5,522 bases of DNA from positions 1 through 5,522 of the forward strand of contig JAGHVA010000038.1 of NCBI GenBank assembly GCA_018064565.1. Reading direction: 5' to 3'. Origin of the DNA: Candidatus Colimorpha onthohippi. Its GTDB lineage: Bacteria; Bacteroidota; Bacteroidia; Bacteroidales; P3. Below, one piece after another: positions 1 through 5,522 of this stretch. The notes below the pieces were generated by a model. That model did no database searches. It was given only the letters and a program-made list of their open reading frames with translations, and was not told where the DNA came from. How positions within the stretch are numbered: the first letter of the stretch is position 1; each line of letters opens with the position of its first letter. The translations under genes and the position numbers were made by a program.

Positions 1-688
1 TGGATCCACTTTGGCGAGATTACTTTTGTGGAGCCATAAAATTGCCACATTATTAGCAACTATAGATAATTTAGCCTCACTGACTACATGCAACTTCTTA
101 ACCAAGCGTTCTGGTAAAGTATAAGTGATATGGATTTCACGCAATTTGAGAAACGAACCATCCACGACTGCTATTCCAGATGCCAATTGGTAATATTGAA
201 AAGCGTCCTCGGCATCCATAGCGGTGGTATTAGGAGTTCCATCTTCGTGGACAAAGGTTATATCTTTTAAGATATTTTTGCCAAAGATAGCTCCATTTTC
301 GCGAATATCACCTTCGGCAGTAAAAGCGAGCTGACCAGAGATAGCTCCGTTGCAAGTGGTCTCGCTGAAAAACTTACCACCATGGCGGAAATCGAGCAAG
401 AAGCCCAAACTCCAGTTTTTGTAGCTAAACTCATTGCTCCACCCCATAAGCCAATCGGGCATAACACTGCCCAACTCCTGATTCTGCTCAATGAGAGGGA
501 ATCCGTTTTCATCAACAAGAGCCTCACCTTTGCTATTATATTTGAGAGAAGGGCCTACAAGTGTTCCCCAATCATGATCAACAATGGCATAGTTATACAC
601 ACCCCATTTAGTTCCAATAGTGTAGGTAGTAAGTCCATCAGCCAATTCGACTACCGTGCTTTTGTCTCGTGAGAAATTAACACTGCTT
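1..688. repeat. Direct repeat copy 1: 3' region of SusC-A, paralogous to 4835-5522
   Basis: This segment aligns without indels to 4835-5522 at a fixed offset of 4834 bp and in the same orientation. Both copies code for the late barrel of a SusC protein. In a representative 60-base block (421-480 against 5255-5314) I count 8 differences; elsewhere similarity is lower. It is a diverged gene duplication rather than a mobile repeat. Both copies are cut by the window edges, so the true repeat is longer. Confidence 0.85.
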
Positions 689-3186
689 CGCCAATTGAAA
701 CCATTTTGGTTGCGAAATATCTCCACTCCTAACGAGACCTCAACACCCATATTCCGAACAAGACCAGCATTGATAAGTTTATAATTATAGCCAGTAGAGA
801 CTGGCTCTTGTATTGACAAGATTTGATCGCTCGTAGTCTTGTAGTATGCTGCCAAATCTAAACGGACTCTATTGTCAAAAAAAGCAGCCTCAAGACCAGC
901 CTCGGAGGTGTTGATATTTTCTGGTCGCAAATCAGGATTAGACAACTGGACGGGGAGCGAATAGATCGAAACCATTTGCATGGTATTGCGGTAAGTTGCA
1001 TAATTGCCTGTATTGTATGCAATGGTAGCATTACCCACATTAGCCCAATTCAATCGCAGTTTTAAGTAGTTGAAGGCATCGCTTCGCCAATTTTGAAAGG
1101 TTTCGGTAAGTACCCAACTGGCACTCAACGATGGGTAAAAGAAGGAGCGGTTGATAGTGGAATGCCAATCATTGCGAACGCTTCCTTCTAAAAAGACTTG
1201 ATTATTCCAGTCCAAAGCAGCATTCGCATAAAGCGAATTGGAACGCACATGGCTGTGTTTAGAGAGCACAACAGGTACTCCAGCCACATTGTTGAGCGAA
1301 TAGATGCCAGGAATAGCCAACCCACTGCCTTTTGATGAGCCTGAATTTGCGTTGGAATATTCGTTGTCATAAAAATTGGCACCTGCAAGAGCATTGAGAG
1401 AGAGGTTGCCGAATGTACGGTTGTAATAAGCTATACCATCAAGATTGAGGTTATAGTTAGCTATCTCATACAAATAATATTGTCCATGAATATATTGGGT
1501 AGTATAAGCAATTTTGTTTTCAAGAGTGGTATGATACATATCATATCCTGCCCGCCCTTCAAATTTCAAATATTTGTTGGCAGTAATCCAAACACTACCC
1601 TTAGCTAACACACGATTGCGCATATAAGGATTGGTATTTTCGTACACCAAATAATAAGGGTTTGCAGAATAGACCGAAATCCAATTGTAGGGGGTACCAA
1701 TGGGCGAGAGATTTTTGTAATTATCTTTCAAGCTACGCATATCGACCTGACGGCCAAACCATTGAAATAGTTGTTCCATAGGATTGGTTCCATCGTAAGC
1801 TAACTGAGAGGCATTATCATTTTCAGTATGAGTGTAATGCAACGACAAATCGGCAAGGATATAATCGTTGAATTTATACTCACCCGAAAGGCCAAAATTA
1901 TAGCGACGCATATTGGTATTAGGCACCACACCATCTTGACCAGTATAACCAAACGAGGCTCGGTAACGACCCCGCTGACTGGAATTGGAGATCGAAAATA
2001 GATGACTCTGAGAAAGACCAGTTTCAAAAAAATCACGGACATTGTCGGGATGAGAAATCCAAGGAGTTGCTTGCCGTTCACCATCAACGATGGGGCTATC
2101 AAACTGAGGGATAGAAAGACCTGCATCCAGCCGAGGTCCCCAACTTTCATCTACGGCATCATTCAAGCCTCCGCCCATACCATCTACATAACTATAGCCA
2201 TAGCCCAACATGAAGCCATCAACAATTGCCCCATTGTCGTCATAAACCTGATAATTACCAGTAGCAAAATCTTGATATGAAGTATTTGGATTCACAAACC
2301 TACCTTCTGCCCGCATCTTATTATAGGTATATTCCGACCCAAAATTTCCCTGACCATATTTGTTTTGCAAGCGCGGCAATTGGATGACATTATCAATAGT
2401 AACACTGCCATCGTATGTAATCTGCATGCGATCCTGGTCGTTTTTGCGTTTACCTTTTTTGGTAGTAATCAATATTACGCCGTTGCCTGCACGCATACCA
2501 TAGATAGCCGCCGAGCCACCCTTCAAGACTGATATATTGTCGATATCCTCAGGATTGATATCGCCTAACGCATTGCCCAAGTCTATGACACTATTAGTTT
2601 GACCCACCACACTGCAAGATGAATTATCCATCGGTACACCATCAACAACAATAAGTGGCTCATTGTTGCCAAAAGAGGAGTTGCCTCTAATCGCAATACG
2701 TTGTGAAGCGCCCAACGTTCCGCCAGACTTGGATATCTGGACACCTGCTATCTTGCCTTGAAGAGCATCAGCCACATTGACACTGGCAGCTTGTGTAAGT
2801 TCAGTTGCCTTGACATCCTGGACAGCATAACCCAAACTCTTTTTCTGGCGTTCAATAGCCATAGCCGTAACCACTACCTCCTGTAGCATTTCTGATGCTG
2901 GAGCCAGCGTAACATCTACTTGCGAAGCTATCGGATGCGTTTGAGACTTGTAGCCTACAAAACTAAACACAAGCGACTTAGCCTCTTTGGGCAAATTTTT
3001 GATTTCGTAACGGCCATTGATATCGGTAACTGCGCCCAACGAAGTTCCTTCCACTTTAACGGTTGCCCCAATCATAGGCAAGCCATCATCTTTGGCAATA
3101 ACCACACCACTAACCTTGGTTTGAGCCATAACAGCCACATGACACAAGATAAGCAGCAGCAATGTCAATAATTTAGGACAATTCAT
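1..3186 (-). CDS. SusC/RagA-family TonB-linked outer-membrane transporter (SusC-A), 3' end outside window
   Basis: Outer-membrane beta-barrel that would import a ligand captured by a SusD partner, powered by TonB-ExbBD. The frame is open for 1062 codons without interruption. ATG at 3186 is the first in-frame start after a TAA at 3193-3195. A signal peptide covers about residues 1-21 (leucine-rich core, likely cut after VMA). A carboxypeptidase-regulatory-like domain follows at about 23-100 (GATVKVEGTSLGAVTDINGRY, then LVFSFVGYKSQ). Next come the EVVVTA segment (103-108) and the plug, with VVDGVP near 180 and the SusC signature at 211-245 (INPEDIDNISVLK, SAAIYG, NGVILITTKKG). The rest is barrel, including the family motif DESWGPRL near 346. 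About 32 C-terminal residues and the stop are missing, judging by its paralogue at 4736-5522. It follows the SusD gene by 43 bp and is probably co-transcribed. The family assignment is firm; the substrate is unknown. Confidence 0.96.
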   Translation of the reverse strand, partial: MNCPKLLTLLLLILCHVAVMAQTKVSGVVIAKDDGLPMIGATVKVEGTSLGAVTDINGRYEIKNLPKEAKSLVFSFVGYKSQTHPIASQVDVTLAPASEMLQEVVVTAMAIERQKKSLGYAVQDVKATELTQAASVNVADALQGKIAGVQISKSGGTLGASQRIAIRGNSSFGNNEPLIVVDGVPMDNSSCSVVGQTNSVIDLGNALGDINPEDIDNISVLKGGSAAIYGMRAGNGVILITTKKGKRKNDQDRMQITYDGSVTIDNVIQLPRLQNKYGQGNFGSEYTYNKMRAEGRFVNPNTSYQDFATGNYQVYDDNGAIVDGFMLGYGYSYVDGMGGGLNDAVDESWGPRLDAGLSIPQFDSPIVDGERQATPWISHPDNVRDFFETGLSQSHLFSISNSSQRGRYRASFGYTGQDGVVPNTNMRRYNFGLSGEYKFNDYILADLSLHYTHTENDNASQLAYDGTNPMEQLFQWFGRQVDMRSLKDNYKNLSPIGTPYNWISVYSANPYYLVYENTNPYMRNRVLAKGSVWITANKYLKFEGRAGYDMYHTTLENKIAYTTQYIHGQYYLYEIANYNLNLDGIAYYNRTFGNLSLNALAGANFYDNEYSNANSGSSKGSGLAIPGIYSLNNVAGVPVVLSKHSHVRSNSLYANAALDWNNQVFLEGSVRNDWHSTINRSFFYPSLSASWVLTETFQNWRSDAFNYLKLRLNWANVGNATIAYNTGNYATYRNTMQMVSIYSLPVQLSNPDLRPENINTSEAGLEAAFFDNRVRLDLAAYYKTTSDQILSIQEPVSTGYNYKLINAGLVRNMGVEVSLGVEIFRNQNGFNWRSSVNFSRDKSTVVELADGLTTYTIGTKWGVYNYAIVDHDWGTLVGPSLKYNSKGEALVDENGFPLIEQNQELGSVMPDWLMGWSNEFSYKNWSLGFLLDFRHGGKFFSETTCNGAISGQLAFTAEGDIRENGAIFGKNILKDITFVHEDGTPNTTAMDAEDAFQYYQLASGIAVVDGSFLKLREIHITYTLPERLVKKLHVVSEAKLSIVANNVAILWLHKSNLAKVDP

Positions 3187-3229
3187 GCAATATTAAGATA
3201 TATCATTCGGCAAGTAATCCTCGTCATAA

Positions 3230-4696
3230 TCAATGAATAGTATCGCGCACATCCCACCACATCTGCTTGCCCCACAATTGATCAACCTCACAGGCAGCGT
3301 GAATAGCATAATTGGCACCATTTAGGTCATGCTCGCTTGACGGATAAGGATATGCCATAGGTGGGGTGTTGTGCCCAGGATAAATCGAGCCTGGTGCTAC
3401 TATGTTGCCCGTTGGATAACCGCTCATACGGAACAGGCTCCATGCTTCATATCCATTCTTAAACACCGAGAGCCACCACTGAGTAAAAAGCTGTTCGAGT
3501 GTACCATCAAACTTGCCACCACCAGCAAGATAGGTAGCAACGCTATCGGCAGGGATTTCGTTTTCAAGGATTGACAATTCGACAGCGCGTTCGTAAGCCG
3601 ACTGCTGCGTATAGCCAGCTGTCGGGATACCCAATGCGGCAGCGTAAGAGATAGCAAAATAGGGTTCACATGAGCGGAGCAACGGAGCAAATCCGCCAAA
3701 ATCGGTTTGATGCACAAAACGATTTCCGATGTGCGAAATAAAATAAGTATTAGGCGTTACTCTCAAACCATTCTGTCCACCGACGTAAGGCTCGTCGGAG
3801 TCGCCCGAAAGGAAAGCATCGGAAGGGGAGGCGTAAACGGGCAGACGAGGGTCGTCCAAACTCTTCAGGATATCGACGGTCAACTTCGAGATACAATAAT
3901 CGCTTGGACGGCCTACGAAGTTGTAGGCCCACGGTTCGGGATTGTCGGTACTCCAAGCTGTATAGAATACGTTATGACTATTGGACTCAGGCAGCGGATA
4001 GAGGTCGGGGTTGCCAAGCACCTCTTCAAACACTGAAGATGCCAGAGCTTTGTCTTTAGCAGCAACTCGTGCAGCCATGCGGAGTCGTAGCGCATTGGCA
4101 TAACGGCGCCAAAGATCGATATCACCGTGAAATAGCAAATCATCTGGAAGCAAGTCGTCATTTTCGTCGGTAAACGCAAGCGAGGCTTCTTTGAGTCGGA
4201 CAATGAGCGATTTGTAGATATCTTCTTGACTATCGTAAGCTGGAGTACTGATACCTTCTGCAAGGCGGCAAGACTCAGAGTAAGGGACATTGCCCCACAC
4301 ATCGGTAATCAGCTGCATAACGTGACACTCCAATACGGTAGCGGCTGCATGAAGCGTGCTGTTAGCACTGGTTTGCTGTTGCACATAGCGGAGATTAGAA
4401 ATCACACCATAAAAATAGGACCAATAAAAATTGTCATAACTGGCACGAATACGATAGTATGTGTATTCGTTGACACTCATCTGTGCAAAAGCACCAGCGA
4501 AGTCAATAATTTCTGCATTGAAGGTATTGCCATATAAGTTCGATGCTATATAATCCTCTACATTGGAAAGCACATTAACCAACGGAACCTCAGAGGGGCG
4601 GTCTGGGTCGGTATTGATTTCATCAAAATCTTTGGTACAACCCATCAAGACAAAGAAGGCTGCACACAACACAGTATATTTCAATATTGATTTCAT
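3230..4696 (-). CDS. SusD/RagB-family nutrient-binding outer-membrane lipoprotein
   Basis: Surface lipoprotein expected to act as the ligand-binding lid on the SusC-B barrel encoded just upstream. From ATG 4696 it has 488 residues, a usual length for the family. A lipoprotein signal peptide ends in the lipobox LMGC (Cys20), followed by the typical FDEINTDPDRP. Family motifs in order are DVWGNVPYSES (132-142), LWRRYANALRLRMAARV (195-211), DDPRLP (281-286), EPYFAISYAAALG (344-356), QWWLSVFKNGYEAW (406-419) with RMSGYP (423-428), and a C-terminal KQMWWDV (477-483) before TGA. These fit the SusD-like_2 branch of helical TPR-containing SusD proteins. An in-frame ATG at 4717 would add seven residues (MLSNNSI). 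I prefer 4696 because it gives a standard 20-residue leader starting MKSILKY. Neither start has a Shine-Dalgarno sequence. It lies 39 bp after SusC-B and 43 bp before SusC-A. The ligand cannot be predicted. Confidence 0.95.
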   Translation of the reverse strand: MKSILKYTVLCAAFFVLMGCTKDFDEINTDPDRPSEVPLVNVLSNVEDYIASNLYGNTFNAEIIDFAGAFAQMSVNEYTYYRIRASYDNFYWSYFYGVISNLRYVQQQTSANSTLHAAATVLECHVMQLITDVWGNVPYSESCRLAEGISTPAYDSQEDIYKSLIVRLKEASLAFTDENDDLLPDDLLFHGDIDLWRRYANALRLRMAARVAAKDKALASSVFEEVLGNPDLYPLPESNSHNVFYTAWSTDNPEPWAYNFVGRPSDYCISKLTVDILKSLDDPRLPVYASPSDAFLSGDSDEPYVGGQNGLRVTPNTYFISHIGNRFVHQTDFGGFAPLLRSCEPYFAISYAAALGIPTAGYTQQSAYERAVELSILENEIPADSVATYLAGGGKFDGTLEQLFTQWWLSVFKNGYEAWSLFRMSGYPTGNIVAPGSIYPGHNTPPMAYPYPSSEHDLNGANYAIHAACEVDQLWGKQMWWDVRDTIH

Positions 4697-4735
4697 AATT
4701 GAATTGTTACTTAACATACAAAAGACAAAAATACA

Positions 4736-5522
4736 TTAAAATGCTAAATGCAATTTTACACCGATGCTACGAGTTTGTGGCATGTAGGCTGTTTCAAATG
4801 CCATCGATTGGGTAGAATTGCCAATAAGCGATTCGGGGTCAATTTTTGCCAAGTTGCTTTTATGAAGCCACAATATGGCAACGTTGTTGGCCACAAGTGA
4901 GATTTTGGCATCGCTGATGATGCGCATTTTTTTAACCCACCGTTCAGGGAACGTATAGGTAAGATGAATTTCTCTCAATTTGAGAAATGATCCATCAATA
5001 ACGGACATCTCATTGACATTGAAATAATACATAAACGCATCCTCAGGGTCAACCGCCGTGGTATTTGGCGATCCATCTTCGTTAACAAATGTGATGTCTG
5101 GGCAAATATTCTGACCAAACACAGCTCCATTTTCGCGGACACCATCTGCTGCTGTAAAATCGAGCAGACCTGAATAGGCACCAAACATCAATGTCTGACT
5201 AAACAGGTCGCCCCCATGCCGATAGTCGAGCAAAAATCCAAAGCTCCAATTCTTGTAGCTAAACTCGTTGCTCCACCCCATTAGCCAATCGGGCATCACA
5301 TTGCCGATTTCTTGATTTTGCGCAATCAATGGGAAACCGTCCGCTCCCACAAGTGCTTCGCCATTGTCGTTATATTGGAAACCAGTACCAACGAGTGTTC
5401 CCCATGGGCGATCTTTTTTGGCATAGAGATACACCCCCCAACTATCGCCCAAACTGTAGGTTTCTAAACCGTCTTCCAAATCGATAATCATACTTTTGTC
5501 GCGCGAGAAATTGATAGTACTC
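4736..5522 (-). CDS. SusC/RagA-family TonB-linked outer-membrane transporter (SusC-B), C-terminal part only
   Basis: This is the C-terminal 261 codons of a second SusC-type barrel. The frame is open to the right edge (first whole codon 5519-5521) and ends in TAA at 4736-4738, so signal peptide, plug and most of the barrel are outside the window. The ATG at 5489-5491 is internal and not a start: the upstream codons read STINFSRDKS, matching SSVNFSRDKS in SusC-A. Features are alternating barrel strands, MPDWLMGWSNEFSYKNW, the late-barrel motif GSFLKLREIHLTYT, and a C-terminal strand ending GVKLHLAF. The terminal phenylalanine is typical of proteins assembled by the BAM machinery. It is about 69% identical to SusC-A over 229 ungapped residues. 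The SusD gene starts 39 bp downstream, so these two are the natural SusC-SusD pair and SusC-A would pair with a SusD beyond the left edge. The substrate is unknown. Confidence 0.95.
   Translation of the reverse strand, partial: STINFSRDKSMIIDLEDGLETYSLGDSWGVYLYAKKDRPWGTLVGTGFQYNDNGEALVGADGFPLIAQNQEIGNVMPDWLMGWSNEFSYKNWSFGFLLDYRHGGDLFSQTLMFGAYSGLLDFTAADGVRENGAVFGQNICPDITFVNEDGSPNTTAVDPEDAFMYYFNVNEMSVIDGSFLKLREIHLTYTFPERWVKKMRIISDAKISLVANNVAILWLHKSNLAKIDPESLIGNSTQSMAFETAYMPQTRSIGVKLHLAF
4835..5522. repeat. Direct repeat copy 2: 3' region of SusC-B, paralogous to 1-688
   Basis: Partner of the copy at 1-688. The encoded proteins share about 157 of 229 residues. Near-identical blocks, for example VANNVAILWLHKSNLAK and MPDWLMGWSNEFSYKNW, alternate with divergent ones. 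The repeat brackets the SusD gene and most of SusC-A, so the repeating unit of about 4.8 kb equals one SusC plus one SusD gene. Confidence 0.85.

Noticed and set aside
2..7. GGATCC at the window start, as a possible cloning junction
   Set aside because: It encodes part of the conserved KVDP segment, matching KIDP in the paralogue, so it is native coding sequence.
2026..2032. Seven-A run (also at 877-883) inside SusC-A as a possible slippage or phase-variation tract
   Set aside because: The runs are short and encode Phe-Phe in the intact frame. Runs of this length are common in AT-rich genes, and the frame is not broken.
1800..2150. Minus-strand open frame of 116 codons inside SusC-A, with others at 267-527, 858-1040 and 1188-1394
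   Set aside because: These are all in the same alternative frame within the SusC-A reading frame. The SusC-A frame is continuous through them with clear family motifs, so they mark neither a frameshift nor separate genes.
3120..3186. Cysteine at residue 15 of the SusC-A leader as a possible lipobox
   Set aside because: The preceding residues are LIL, without the small residue needed at -1. The leader fits ordinary signal peptidase I cleavage after VMA, as expected for a SusC barrel.
3187..3229. Terminator or regulatory hairpin between the SusD and SusC-A genes
   Set aside because: Only a short palindrome (GATATATC) is present, with no GC-rich stem or following T-run. The gap is better read as an ordinary intra-operon spacer.
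3707..4036. Plus-strand open frame opposite the SusD gene, and similar plus-strand frames at 382-672, 2002-2280, 2920-3171, 3371-3574 and 4226-4537
   Set aside because: Each lies inside a well-supported minus-strand SusC or SusD gene, has no recognisable domain, and is explained as the antisense shadow of that gene.

Overview
The window comes from a member of the Bacteroidota, most likely the order Bacteroidales. Everything in it belongs to SusC/SusD-type outer-membrane nutrient uptake, a system characteristic of that phylum. Gene starts are AT-rich and show no Shine-Dalgarno sequence, which also fits the group. All genes lie on the minus strand, so the locus reads from the right edge to the left edge.

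Layout in transcription order: (1) 5522-4736 is the last 261 codons of a SusC/RagA-type TonB-dependent transporter (called SusC-B here), whose 5' part is outside the window. (2) 4696-3230 is a complete SusD/RagB-type surface lipoprotein. (3) 3186-1 is a second SusC-type transporter (SusC-A), complete at its N-terminus and open through to the left edge. By comparison with SusC-B it lacks only about 32 C-terminal residues plus the stop codon. Gaps between genes are 39 and 43 bp, with no hairpin terminator, so the three are probably one operon. There is no gene-free stretch longer than 45 bp.

The main structural feature is that the two SusC genes are paralogues. Over the 229 codons where both are visible they align without a gap at a constant offset of 4834 bp, with about 69% amino-acid identity by hand count (157/229). 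The locus therefore looks like a tandemly duplicated SusC-SusD unit, and a second SusD is predicted just beyond the left edge. In the usual model each SusC barrel forms a TonB-driven channel and its SusD partner sits on top as a ligand-binding lid. The substrate (glycan, peptide or other) cannot be read from this window: no glycoside hydrolase, protease or regulator is present.

I found no RNA gene, CRISPR array, insertion sequence or clear terminator, and no evidence for a new type of system. This is a well-known transporter class in a duplicated arrangement.
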